DNA from: Thiocapsa marina 5811
Lineage (GTDB): Bacteria; Pseudomonadota; Gammaproteobacteria; Chromatiales; Chromatiaceae
Length of the DNA: 64,000 bases
Direction of reading: 5' to 3'
NCBI RefSeq assembly: GCF_000223985.1
Contig: NZ_AFWV01000009.1
Location: forward strand, 227,945 to 291,944
The position numbers and the translations under genes were made by a program. This document shows, piece by piece, positions 54,701 through 62,454 of this stretch (position 1 is the first letter of the stretch; each line of letters starts with the position of its first letter). A model generated the notes under the pieces. That model ran no database searches and was not told the origin of the DNA. It saw nothing but the letters and a program-made list of their open reading frames with translations.

Positions 54701-55878
54701 AGCATGTCGGGACCGTGCACAGCTCCAACTTGTGCACGGAGATCACCCTACATACCAATGACTTGGAGATCGCCGTCTGCAATCTCGGCAGTGTGAATCT
54801 CGCTGCGCACGTGACCGAGAAGGGGCTCGACACCAAGCGTCTGCAAAAGACGGTCAGCACCGCCATGCGGATGCTCGACAATGTCATCGACTACAACTTC
54901 TACAACGTCCCGCAGGCGCGCAACTCCAACCTGCGCCACCGTCCGGTCGGGCTCGGCATCATGGGCTTTCAGGATGCCCTCTATCGGCTGCGCATCCCCT
55001 ACGCGAGCCTCGAGGCCGTGCAGTTCGCCGACCACAGCATGGAGGCCTTCAGCTATTACGCGATCCAGGCCAGCACGGATCTCGCCCAAGAGCGCGGGCG
55101 CTATCAGAGCTTCGAGGGCTCGCTCTGGAGCCGCGGGATCCTGCCCGTCGACAGCATCAAGCTGCTCGCGGAGGCGCGCGGCAGCTATCTGCAGATGGAC
55201 GCCGGCACCACACTGAACTGGGACGCCCTGCGCGAGCGCGTGCGCACCGTCGGCATGCGCAACTCCAACTGCATGGCCATCGCCCCGACCGCGACCATCA
55301 GCAACATCGTCGGGGTCAGCCAGTCGATCGAGCCGACCTACCAAAACCTCTTCGTCAAATCCAACCTCTCTGGCGAGTTCACCGTCGTCAACCCCTACCT
55401 GGTGGTCGATCTGAAGGAACGCGGCCTTTGGGACTCGGTGATGGTCAACGATCTCAAATACTACGACGGCTCGATCCAGCAGATCGACCGCATCCCGGAG
55501 GACCTGAAGTCGCTCTACGCCACCGCCTTCGAGGTCGACGCCCGCTGGCTGGTCGAGGCCGGCAGCCGCCGTCAGAAGTGGCTCGACCAGGCCCAGAGCC
55601 TCAACCTCTACATGCGCGAGCCCAGCGGCAAGAAGCTCGACAACCTCTACAAGCTGGCGTGGGTGCGGGGACTGAAGACGACCTACTACCTGCGCTCCAT
55701 GGGCGCGACCCATGTGGAGAAATCCACGATGGACGATGCCGGAAAGGCCAACCGCCTCAGCGCCGTCGGCGGCAACTATCTCTCGCTCGACAAAAGCAAA
55801 GGCAACGGAAAAGGCAACGGCGCCGCCGCACCCGCCGCCTGCTCCATCCTCGACCCCGAGTGCGAAGCCTGCCAGTAG
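51769..55878 (+). CDS. nrdJ: Class II (vitamin B12-dependent) ribonucleoside reductase with intein
   Basis: The enzyme makes deoxyribonucleotides with adenosylcobalamin, independent of oxygen. The 1369-residue precursor has a disordered Pro-rich start, an ATP cone (about 45-135, VQVIRRNGKVTHFDPNKI), and the ten-stranded barrel. The first redox Cys is C396 (SSCYLTT); the radical Cys is C989 in SNLCTEI; the C-terminal reducing pair is in PECEACQ. An intein of 379 residues (466-844) sits after VAVNQ and before GGKRKGA, so the spliced enzyme would have 990 residues. The +1 residue is Gly, which is not a splicing nucleophile. The gene is under a NrdR-type promoter. Its TAG stop falls in the first bases of a GTAGGG repeat. 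Confidence 0.95.
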   Translation: MSTESPSLVESTPAEDAVARPGQSAKQSPAPTPTPARHNDSAPEITAHTPGKVQVIRRNGKVTHFDPNKIMVAMTKAFLAVEGGSAAASSRVHDRVRELAEQVTSALTRRLPGGGTVHIEDIQDQVELALMRAGEHKVARDYVLYREARARERAERAAASTPAEAAHPLSVTLADGTTRPLDVARLTRLLDEACRDLDAVDAQAILTDTLRNLFDGVREADVGQALVMSARARIEKDPQYSQVAARLLLDVLRREALGFLGLAGGVETQADLAERYSDYLAAYIKRAADLEHLDPQLARYDLARLGAALKPERDLQFTYLGLQTLYDRYFIHTADGIRFELPQAFFMRVAMGLAINEIDRETRAIEFYELLSSFDFMSSTPTLFNSGTLRPQLSSCYLTTVPDDLDGIYGAIKDNALLSKFAGGLGNDWTRVRGMGAHIKGTNGKSQGVVPFLKVANDTAVAVNQCFAPQTTVFTADGPKPIADVRVGDLVLGQRGRYREVTEHFVYDQKDAPMVRVAVKHSVNDLDVTAGHPFWAIQGVPMEQSIERTLGQIEQTRFRPEWVEAGQLTRGDYVAQVIPAEVVPVPELTQSDARFYGILLGDGHLTRGCEFGISGNPECDKGHLQFVRDYLTERGIHFWENGRGNEYIQIKWAVGRGLGRCATTGRYVGLDEAHLPFTYEDLYDAGGKKRIARRFSHLPHDQALALVQGLLETDGGVSRGKEIYFTSTSAALAEGLRYQLLRLGIPCAGQYRERDNAHTGTRGDGSVVSFTGITRAFDLRIPAVPEIAELVGVPALTKRNWFRLGNWIFTRVKTVTPIAPVTKVHDLKVEGDETYMTAAALVHNGGKRKGAVCAYLETWHIDVEEFLDLRKNTGDDRRRTHDMNTANWVPDLFMKRVAEDGHWTLFSPDETSDLHDLTGLAFEQAYVGYEERASRGDLKVAKRIKAVDLWRKMLAMLFETGHPWIAFKDPCNLRYTNQHVGTVHSSNLCTEITLHTNDLEIAVCNLGSVNLAAHVTEKGLDTKRLQKTVSTAMRMLDNVIDYNFYNVPQARNSNLRHRPVGLGIMGFQDALYRLRIPYASLEAVQFADHSMEAFSYYAIQASTDLAQERGRYQSFEGSLWSRGILPVDSIKLLAEARGSYLQMDAGTTLNWDALRERVRTVGMRNSNCMAIAPTATISNIVGVSQSIEPTYQNLFVKSNLSGEFTVVNPYLVVDLKERGLWDSVMVNDLKYYDGSIQQIDRIPEDLKSLYATAFEVDARWLVEAGSRRQKWLDQAQSLNLYMREPSGKKLDNLYKLAWVRGLKTTYYLRSMGATHVEKSTMDDAGKANRLSAVGGNYLSLDKSKGNGKGNGAAAPAACSILDPECEACQ
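53164..54300 (+). mobile_element. Intein with LAGLIDADG homing endonuclease inside nrdJ
   Basis: The insert begins with Cys (CFAPQTTVFTADGPKPI, block A), has a block B-like TAGHPFWA with the conserved TxxH, and ends with LVHN (block G). The central part has two LAGLIDADG-like motifs, FYGILLGDGHLTRG and LVQGLLETDGGVSRG, so the endonuclease looks intact. The C-terminal Asn is followed by Gly-Gly of the host protein; canonical inteins need Cys, Ser or Thr there. The insertion point is in the conserved VNQ-GGKRKGA loop of the reductase. Confidence 0.92.
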
Positions 55879-56005
55879 GGTGGACAAGCGAAAGCGCAGT
55901 CCACCGAACCCCGCGCCGGCGCTGGTGGACTGCGCTGCGCTTGTCCACCCTACTCGCTCCCACGCTCCGCGTGGGAGTGTCGCCGGGACGCTCCGCGTCC
56001 CTGCC
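55875..56005. repeat. GTAGGGTGGAC repeat plus REP after nrdJ
   Basis: A complete GTAGGGTGGAC-family copy (55875-55953), whose first bases form the nrdJ stop codon, is followed directly by a REP hairpin (about 55954-56005). Confidence 0.9.
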
Positions 56006-56117
56006 GCCATGGCGACGCGCACCGTCTGCGATACGTCCCTGCGCCGATCCACGACCGACCGCGCCGCCCCGCGACGCAGAGCTACTCGGTCACCGCCTCT
56101 GCGCAGGCTTGGTATCA

Positions 56118-56275
56118 CTCGCTCCCACGCTCCGCGCGGGAGCCTGGTGTGGACGCTCCGCGTCCGAGGCTTGATGAATGCGCGGGCGTCTCGATCGGGT
56201 CCGGTTTTCCCGCCTGCGGGGTCGCGACGCGGAGCGTCGGGGCGACACTCCCACGCGGAGCGTGGGAGCGAGCTA
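56118..56275. repeat. REP pair in inverted orientation
   Basis: A direct REP (about 56118-56165) and an inverted REP (about 56222-56275) face each other over 60 bp between nrdJ and the beta-CASP nuclease gene. Confidence 0.85.
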
Positions 56276-56280
56276 TGGGA

Positions 56281-56450
56281 CCGGAGCCACCGCACCCGCC
56301 GTCAGCTCCATCCTCGGCCCCGAGTGCGAAGCCTGCCAGTAGGGTGGACAAGCGAAAGCGCAGTCCACCGAACCCCGCGCCGGCGCTGGTGGACTGCGCT
56401 GCGCTTGTCCACCCTACTCACTCCCACGCTCCGCGTGGGAGCGCGCTACC
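56281..56450. repeat. Duplicated 3' end of nrdJ with repeat and REP
   Basis: The stretch 56284-56417 repeats the last ~55 bp of nrdJ (coding for the CSILDPECEACQ end) with few changes, together with the following GTAGGGTGGAC repeat (56339-56417); a REP hairpin follows (56418-56445). The copy lies 463 bp after the original and is out of any complete gene, so it is a duplication scar. Confidence 0.9.
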
Positions 56451-56479
56451 GACCAACCACCAAGGACGACGGAGACGTC

Positions 56480-57889
56480 ATGACGGACACGACATCATTG
56501 ATCACACACCACGGCGCCGTCGACGGCGTTACCGGGTCCTGCCATGAGCTGATGCTCGGTGACGGCCGCTCGGTCCTGATCGACTGCGGGCTGTTTCAGG
56601 GAGCGGAGACCGCCTCGGACGGCTCCGGTGCCGACCGCCCCGGCATCGGCTTCCCGGTCGATCGGGTCCAGGCGCTGATCCTGACGCATGTGCACATCGA
56701 CCACATCGGTCGCCTGCCTCATCTCCTGGCCGCCGGTTTTCGCGGCCCCATCCTCTGCGGCGAGGCCTCGGCGGAGCTCCTCCCGCTGGTCTTGGAAGAC
56801 GCCCTGAAGGTCGGCGTCACGCGCGATGCGGCGCTCATTAACGCCGTCCTGCGCGGACTGCGGGCACGCCTGGTCCCGCTGCCGTACGGCGACTGGCACC
56901 CCTTGATCACCGGCGATCCCGCGCTGCGCATCCGTTTGCAGCAAGCCGGTCACATCCTCGGCTCCGCCTACGTCGAATGCGACCTGACCCGCGCCGGCAC
57001 CACCACGCGCGTGCTCTTCTCGGGAGACCTCGGCGCGCCGCACACCCCGCTGCTGCCGGACCCGACGCCGCCGGAATCCGCCGACATCGTCGTGCTCGAA
57101 AGCACCTACGGCGACCGCATCCACGAGGACCGCAGCACGCGTCATCAGCGTCTGCGGGCCATGGTCGAGCACGCCTTCGAGGACGGCGGCACGCTCTTGA
57201 TCCCGGCCTTCAGTATCGGGCGGACGCAGGAGCTGCTCTACGAGCTGGAAACCTTGGTGCACGAGAACCGAGGCACCGAAGGCGCCGGCGGCAAGTGGCG
57301 TTGGGACGATCTCGCGGTGGTGCTGGATTCACCGCTGGCGGCGGACCTGACCGCCGGCTACCGCCGACTGCGCGCACACTGGGACCGCGAGGCCAAGGCC
57401 CGGGTCGCGGCCGGACGCCACCCGCTCGCCTTCGATCGGATGCTCACCGTCGACGACCACGCCGCACATCTGCGCATGGTCGCGTACCTCGCCCGCGAGC
57501 ATCGTCCCGCCATCGTGATTGCCGCCGGCGGCATGTGCGCCGGCGGGCGGATCGTCAATTACCTCAAGGCCATGCTCGGCGATCCGCGCCACGACGTTCT
57601 CTTCGTCGGCTATCAAGCCGCCGGCACCCCGGGCCGCGACATCCAACGCTACGGACCCCGCGGCGGCTATGTCCAGCTCGACGGCCGCCGCTACGACATC
57701 CGCGCCCGCATCCACACCATCGGCGGCTACTCCGCCCATGCCGACCAACACGACCTGCTCGACTTCATCGGCGCCATGTCCCCGCCACCCCGCGAGGTGA
57801 TCCTCGTCCACGGCGAGCACGGCGCCAAGACCGCCCTCCGAGACGCCTTGCTTCAGCGCTTTCCCGGAACCGAGGTCCGCATTCCCTGA
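56480..57889 (+). CDS. Metallo-beta-lactamase / beta-CASP family nuclease
   Basis: The 469-residue protein belongs to the CPSF73/RNase J-like beta-CASP family of RNA-processing nucleases. It has the zinc motif LTHVHIDHIGR (about 72-82), AGHILGSA, SGDLG, and the beta-CASP motifs including VLDSPLAADLT and IAAGGMCAGGRIVNYL, with the last His in GYSAHADQHDLL. A ribosome-binding site (GGAG) precedes the ATG. It is probably cytoplasmic. Bacterial members act on RNA ends; the exact target is unknown. Confidence 0.92.
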   Translation: MTDTTSLITHHGAVDGVTGSCHELMLGDGRSVLIDCGLFQGAETASDGSGADRPGIGFPVDRVQALILTHVHIDHIGRLPHLLAAGFRGPILCGEASAELLPLVLEDALKVGVTRDAALINAVLRGLRARLVPLPYGDWHPLITGDPALRIRLQQAGHILGSAYVECDLTRAGTTTRVLFSGDLGAPHTPLLPDPTPPESADIVVLESTYGDRIHEDRSTRHQRLRAMVEHAFEDGGTLLIPAFSIGRTQELLYELETLVHENRGTEGAGGKWRWDDLAVVLDSPLAADLTAGYRRLRAHWDREAKARVAAGRHPLAFDRMLTVDDHAAHLRMVAYLAREHRPAIVIAAGGMCAGGRIVNYLKAMLGDPRHDVLFVGYQAAGTPGRDIQRYGPRGGYVQLDGRRYDIRARIHTIGGYSAHADQHDLLDFIGAMSPPPREVILVHGEHGAKTALRDALLQRFPGTEVRIP

Positions 57890-58083
57890 GCCCAATCCTC
57901 CCGGCCGACCGCCAGGAGCGACGGTAGGGGCAATTTCAATCCCCCGTCAAAAGCCGTGAATCAGGATCCCGGCACTGCCCCTGCAATGCCTATCGGGAAA
58001 GCCTAAGTTGCTCCTGCACCTCGGATTGACACCCCACTAAACGCGTCATACCTTACGTCATACAACCCTGATGGAGAGGCGAG

Positions 58084-58347
58084 ATGCGAGTCAACGCCAG
58101 GCTCGACGATGCACACGCCAGAAAACTCGATGAGCTCTGTCGGCGCACCGGCCGCAGTCGCACCGATGTGCTGCGAGCCGCCATCGATCGTTACTACGCA
58201 CAAGAGGCCGTCGAGCCCCAAAGTGCAGCCGACATCCTGCGCCGAAACGCCTTCATTGGCTGTGGCGAGGCCGACCCCGAGCTCTCTCGAGATTACAAAA
58301 AACATCTGACCGAGTCCCTGGCCAAGAAGACGGATGATCATCGCTGA
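58084..58347 (+). CDS. Ribbon-helix-helix antitoxin (CopG type)
   Basis: The 87-residue protein has a CopG/MetJ-like DNA-binding N-terminus (VNARLDDAHARKLDELCRRTGRSRTDVLRAAID) and a short acidic tail that would bind the toxin. GGAGAGGCGAG precedes the ATG. It overlaps the PIN-domain gene by 14 bp, forming a toxin-antitoxin module. Confidence 0.88.
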   Translation: MRVNARLDDAHARKLDELCRRTGRSRTDVLRAAIDRYYAQEAVEPQSAADILRRNAFIGCGEADPELSRDYKKHLTESLAKKTDDHR

Positions 58348-58762
58348 CACTGGTTTCTGGCTCGCTCTGGCAAACCGGCGTGACCGCTGGCACCAGGCGG
58401 CAACCGCTTGGCTGACCCAGCCGACCGAAGGACTGATCACCACCTGGCCGGTCGCCACCGAAACCTGCCATCTGTTGCTGAGCCGCGTTGGCGAGCATGC
58501 CCAACAGGCGTTTATCCATAGCCTGCGCGACGGTGCAGCGGACCTATTCGCCATCGACCGCAGCCACCTGCCACGCCTCGCGGAACTGATGCAGCAGTAT
58601 TCCGATCTCCCCATGGATCTGGCCGATGCATCGCTTGTCGTGCTGGCCGAAGCACTCGGGCACGGCCGCATCCTATCCACCGACGAGCGTGACTTTCAGA
58701 CCTATCGCTGGAAACGTCACGCCCCGTTCGACAATCAGTTGTCGACATCCTCGCCGACCTGA
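58334..58762 (+). CDS. PIN domain toxin (VapC-like)
   Basis: The 142-residue protein is a PIN-fold ribonuclease. The acidic active-site residues are seen in IIADTGFWLALAN (D5), ATETCHLLL (Glu) and DLADASLVVLAE and TDERDFQTYR (Asp). It overlaps the CopG-type antitoxin. VapC toxins cleave tRNA or rRNA; the target here is unknown. Confidence 0.88.
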   Translation: MIIADTGFWLALANRRDRWHQAATAWLTQPTEGLITTWPVATETCHLLLSRVGEHAQQAFIHSLRDGAADLFAIDRSHLPRLAELMQQYSDLPMDLADASLVVLAEALGHGRILSTDERDFQTYRWKRHAPFDNQLSTSSPT

Positions 58763-58825
58763 ACAAAGACCCTGTACGCAAGCCTCGGGGCGGCTTGAGT
58801 CGCCCCCGTGGTCATCTGCCTTCTG

Positions 58826-58935
58826 ACTCGCTCCCACGCGGAGAGACTGTGAACGTATTCCCGCGTTGGACCGAAATGCGGGAAACCGTAGGCTGGGGTG
58901 AGCTTACTCGCTCCCACGCTCCGCGTCCCTGCCGC
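58826..58935. repeat. Partial REP copies between the two TA modules
   Basis: Two incomplete REPs (CTCGCTCCCACGCGGAG at about 58827 and CTCGCTCCCACGCTCCGCGT at about 58908) lie in the 280-bp gap between the toxin-antitoxin modules. Confidence 0.75.
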
Positions 58936-59042
58936 CGGGTCGACGCGTCCAACCGTGGACCAACGCCACCACCTAAGCTGTACCCACAATCACCTCTTCA
59001 TGAGGTACGCTGTAGTCACAATAGACGCAGAGGTCTCTACCG

Positions 59043-59309
59043 ATGCAGGTGGCAATCCGTGATCTGAAGGCCAATCTTTCCCGTATCCTGACCCGAGCGC
59101 AGGCCGGGGAATCGATCGAGGTGACGTCCCACAACAAGCTGATCGCCCGCATCGTCGGTATTCCCTCAGGCACTGCCGAGGGACTCCGAGAGTCGATCGG
59201 GAGCGGTACCTTGTCCTGGAGTGGCGGAAAGCCTCAGCTCGCGCCGCCGGTCGAGTTGTCTGCCGAAGGGACGCCGGTCAGCCGGATGGTGCTGGAGGAC
59301 CGCGGTTGA
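59043..59309 (+). CDS. Phd/YefM-type antitoxin
   Basis: The 88-residue protein begins with the Phd fold (MQVAIRDLKANLSRILTRAQAGESIEVTSHNKLIARIV) that binds DNA as a dimer, followed by a tail expected to block the toxin. Its TGA overlaps the TTG start of the PIN gene (TTGA). Confidence 0.9.
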   Translation: MQVAIRDLKANLSRILTRAQAGESIEVTSHNKLIARIVGIPSGTAEGLRESIGSGTLSWSGGKPQLAPPVELSAEGTPVSRMVLEDRG

Positions 59310-59749
59310 TCCTGTTTTGCGATACGTCCGCCTTGATCAAGCTTTACGTTCGGGAAGACTTCACCGACACAATGCTGGCAGCGGCGGGGGCGGCTTCGGC
59401 AACCGCCGTGTGTCGGATCGCTTGGGCAGAGGCGATGGCAGCGCTGGCAAGGCGCTCACGCGACAATCCAACCGATGCCGGTGCCATCGATACCGTCCGG
59501 CGTCGTCTACGCAACGATTGGAATGACTACGCGATCATTGAGGTCACCCAAGCGCTGGTTGAGCTGGCTGGCGACTATGCGGACACCTTTGCGCTACGGG
59601 GCTACGACAGCGTCCAACTCGCCGCTGTGCGCACGCTCCATGAGGCAAGTCACGAGCAGGTCCAGTTCGCCTGTTTCGACCGGCGCCTACAGAAAGCCGC
59701 CCGCGTGCTCGGCCTGGAGTCGGTGTTCATCCCCGATCTCACCGGATGA
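59306..59749 (+). CDS. PIN domain toxin (VapC-like)
   Basis: The 147-residue protein starts at TTG 59306, overlapping the antitoxin stop. The PIN active site shows in ILFCDTSALIKLYV (D6), AWAEAMAALA (Glu) and LRGYDSVQLAAV (Asp). It forms a second module next to the CopG/PIN pair; the two toxins are only distantly similar, so this is not a simple duplication. Confidence 0.88.
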   Translation: MILFCDTSALIKLYVREDFTDTMLAAAGAASATAVCRIAWAEAMAALARRSRDNPTDAGAIDTVRRRLRNDWNDYAIIEVTQALVELAGDYADTFALRGYDSVQLAAVRTLHEASHEQVQFACFDRRLQKAARVLGLESVFIPDLTG

Positions 59750-59767
59750 GAACGCATCGGCATCGGT

Positions 59768-59930
59768 ACTCGCTCCCACGCCCCACCCCCCACCATCTCG
59801 CTCCCACGTTCCGCGTGGGAGTGTAGCCCCGACGCTCCGCGTCGGACCCCGCAGGCGGGGAAACCGAATCCGATCGAGACGCACACGCAGTCATCGAACG
59901 TCGGACGCGGAGCGTGGGAGCGAGCGAATC
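59768..59930. repeat. REP cluster after the second TA module
   Basis: Direct REP copies at about 59769-59785 (partial) and 59792-59850 (complete, with the second hairpin GACGCTCCGCGTC) are followed by an inverted partial copy at about 59905-59928. Confidence 0.85.
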
Positions 59931-60049
59931 CCGACAACCCACCCGTAGGGTGTGGTGAGGCACGAACCGCACCGTGCCACGACCGATGGAAAAAGGAAAA
60001 AGCCGCCCTCGGAATACGGTGCAATGAGGAGCCCGACCCACCTCACCCT

Positions 60050-60799
60050 TCACCCCCGCCGAAAAAACTGCGGCACCTTCGACAGGTTCTTCCACACCAA
60101 CGCCCCAGCCCCGCCGATCCCGTTCTCCCGCAACGCCCGGTAATCCTCCCCGGACTTGCGCAGGATCCGCGACAACGAGCGGTTGCTCTCGCCCCCCACG
60201 CGCATCCGCACCAGCACCTGCGGCAGATACACGACCTGGCCCGTCAGACGACTCAGCATCCGCAGCATCAGGTCGTAATCCCCCGCAATCCGATAGCGCC
60301 GGTCGAACACGCCGTGCCGCTCATACAGCGATCGACGCAGATACAGCGTCGGGTGCGGCGGCATCCAACCCCGCCGCAGGCTCGCCGGATCATAGGCCCC
60401 CGAGCGCCAATGCCGCACCACCCGACCGGTATCGGCCTTGCGCACGTACACCAGATCTCCGTACACGGCATCTACCGCCGGATCCGCAAAGGCCGCCGCC
60501 ACGCGCGCCAGCACCTGCGCATCGGCATAGACATCGTCGGCGTGCAGAAAACCCACCACCTCGCCTGTCGCCCGCGCAATGCCCTTGTTCAGCGCATCGT
60601 AGATCCCCTCGTCCGGTTCGCTCACCAGGACCGCCAACCCGGCGCGATGCGCGTGAAGCACATCCAGCGTCCCGTCCCGGCTGCCGCCGTCGATCAGCAG
60701 ATGCTCCCGCGCCGCGTAAGTCTGCCCGGCCACCGAGACCAGACAGTCAGCCACCGTCCCGGCACAGTTCCAGGTTGCCGTGATGACGGAAATCTTCAT
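60050..60799 (-). CDS. Family 2 glycosyltransferase
   Basis: The 249-residue protein is a GT-A fold enzyme that transfers a sugar from a nucleotide-sugar. It starts MKISVITATWNCAGTVADCL, has IDGGSRDGTLDVL, DEGIYDALNKGI, and the DxD-type metal site FLHADD. A C-terminal IAGDYDLMLRML is typical for the catalytic-base region. There is no membrane segment. It may act in surface polysaccharide synthesis; the acceptor is unknown. It lies about 150 bp from the S26-like gene on the same strand. Confidence 0.92.
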   Translation of the reverse strand: MKISVITATWNCAGTVADCLVSVAGQTYAAREHLLIDGGSRDGTLDVLHAHRAGLAVLVSEPDEGIYDALNKGIARATGEVVGFLHADDVYADAQVLARVAAAFADPAVDAVYGDLVYVRKADTGRVVRHWRSGAYDPASLRRGWMPPHPTLYLRRSLYERHGVFDRRYRIAGDYDLMLRMLSRLTGQVVYLPQVLVRMRVGGESNRSLSRILRKSGEDYRALRENGIGGAGALVWKNLSKVPQFFRRG

Positions 60800-60950
60800 C
60801 CGCGATGCGGATCTGCGCCGCAGCGCGTCCCGAGGGGAGACAAGACCGCCGATCGATCACGACCGGACACACGCATCGACCTGGCCGCGTCGGGCAAGGC
60901 CCCTGCCCCGGCCGGCGCACAAACGCGTGGCGATCCCCTGCGAGCGCGGG

Positions 60951-61469
60951 TCACGGACGCCCCGGCAGAGCGTGTCGAGCGCGCGTCAGGGCAAAACGGA
61001 TCAAGCGCGAAAACGCCCATACGCGATGGCGTCCCGGGATAGCGACCAGAATCTGCGCACAGCCGCCGCCGCAGGCGCGACCCAGGATCATCTTCGCATC
61101 CACGGCCATATCGGGCCTTTCAGCCGCGTCGCCCTGCGTGAGAAACATCCAATCGCCGCGCCGTCGGTAGGCACCGATGATGCGATGGATGAGCAAACCC
61201 CGACCCGGACTCAACAACACCACGACGTCGCCGGGCCAATACCAGCGTCGGGGATATCCCACATCCACCTCGGCGCCGTGACAGACCAGCGGGGCCATAC
61301 AGTCTCCGTTCACCCGCACACGCACCGGCTTCTCCATCGCGATGGATCGCAGCGCCACAAACCAACTCGGGCAGCCTCGAGATTGACCCACACCGCGATG
61401 CTCGTGTGCACCTGAAACACGACTCGTCACGGGAACAACGGAAGGGGGGCTCGGATTGGTCTCGCTCAT
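60951..61469 (-). CDS. S24/S26-type peptidase-like protein with Cys at the nucleophile position
   Basis: The 172-residue protein resembles signal peptidase I-like/LexA-like S24-S26 folds: VRVNGDCMAPLV, YWPGDVVVLLSPGRG and LLIHRIIGAYRRRGD. The usual catalytic Ser of GDSMxP is Cys (GDCMAP) and the general base is His (HRIIG), as in the archaeal/SipW-like subgroup. A Cys-His pair could still be active or the protein may be non-catalytic. I chose ATG 61469 with low certainty; ATG at codon 45 (MEKPVRVRVNG) is also possible. It lacks a clear N-terminal membrane anchor. Confidence 0.75.
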   Translation of the reverse strand: MSETNPSPPSVVPVTSRVSGAHEHRGVGQSRGCPSWFVALRSIAMEKPVRVRVNGDCMAPLVCHGAEVDVGYPRRWYWPGDVVVLLSPGRGLLIHRIIGAYRRRGDWMFLTQGDAAERPDMAVDAKMILGRACGGGCAQILVAIPGRHRVWAFSRLIRFALTRARHALPGRP

Positions 61470-61489
61470 CAACCCGGCCACGCTGGTGA

Positions 61490-61640
61490 ATGGAACGGTG
61501 GATTCGCTGGACAAGCACAGCACGGTCCACCGGCGTCGGCGCAGGACGCGGTGGACGTCAGTCTCGCTCGTGCCCCGTGGCGCAGAGCGCCAGGGGCATG
61601 CATGGCACCGCGAAGCGGTGTCACGGGTCGCTTTTGGCTC
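61490..61640. repeat. Degenerate GTAGGGTGGAC repeat and GCGCAGAGCGCC repeat
   Basis: A degenerate copy (about 61490-61575, GGTGGATTCGCTGGACAAGC to GTCTCGCTCGTGCCCC) is followed by a copy of GTGGCGCAGAGCGCCAGGGGCATGC (about 61576-61632). Confidence 0.7.
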
Positions 61641-61701
61641 GGGCGTTCGGGGTCATAGATATAGATAAGGCGCTTCGTAGATCACCCTCGCTGCCCGCCG
61701 T

Positions 61702-62019
61702 CTAGCCGTTGTCGCTCTTCTTCCGACCGACACAATAGTAGCCGCCGCCCTCGAACAGGTCACCGTTCTCGTCCAGCGCCTTGGGATGATAACCGGCCGC
61801 CCGCTCGAAACCCGAGTCCTGACAGTACGCATCACCGATCGTCTGAAGCTCCGGAGGCACATCGCCGAACAGGGCGGGGTTGTCCCAGAGCTTGGAGTCC
61901 TTGTCGAAGACAATCCGCGGCGGCGTTTCCGATGGCTTGCCGCTTGGACCCGCCGGGGCCATCAGGGCACACCCACTCAGAAAAGCAATCGCCGTGAAGG
62001 ATGCGAGAAAGATCTTCAT
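61702..62019 (-). CDS. Small putative lipoprotein
   Basis: I start the gene at ATG 62019: AAGGAG lies 6 bp upstream, and the product begins with a lipoprotein signal (MKIFLASFTAIAFLSGC). The mature part (about 85 residues) has Asp/Pro-rich segments and two further Cys (AYCQDSG, GYYCVGRKK). No family is recognised. The upstream frame is longer but has no signal. Confidence 0.75.
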   Translation of the reverse strand: MKIFLASFTAIAFLSGCALMAPAGPSGKPSETPPRIVFDKDSKLWDNPALFGDVPPELQTIGDAYCQDSGFERAAGYHPKALDENGDLFEGGGYYCVGRKKSDNG

Positions 62020-62397
62020 GAACATCTCCTTGGAACTTGGTTCCATTGCGGTGGCGCGATCAACGGGGCGTGAGACACGATCGTTCGCAACCCGCATCGC
62101 AGTCGGAGCCGACCTTACCGATCTCGGACAGCCCTCTTGGTGCCTGATAGACATGCACGCGCGACCGCAGCGATTCGCGGATCGCCTCCAATCACGGCCT
62201 GAATGCCATTGCAGAATAGCCGCGACAAGCACTGCGCACAACGCCTATCCAACAGGATGAAGGACGCGGGCGAGCTCAATTGACTTCGTCCGATCCGCCG
62301 GTTCTACTTGAGCGGTGAATACGCATCCCAAGGCCCTTCCAAGCCCCCCCCGACACTGCGATCGACGGACTTGTTCATGACTCCGGCCATCGCGGCC

Positions 62398-62454
62398 CAC
62401 GGCGCAGAGCGCCATGGGTCATGCGTGACCCTGCAGAGCGGGTGTCACGAGCGA
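62398..62454. repeat. GCGCAGAGCGCC-family repeat
   Basis: GGCGCAGAGCGCCATGGGTC followed by ATGCGTGACCCTGCAGAGCG and TGTCACGAGCG matches the copies at 35133 and 61576. It lies directly upstream of the second nucleotidyltransferase; the remaining part of the gap (62020-62397) shows nothing recognisable. Confidence 0.8.
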
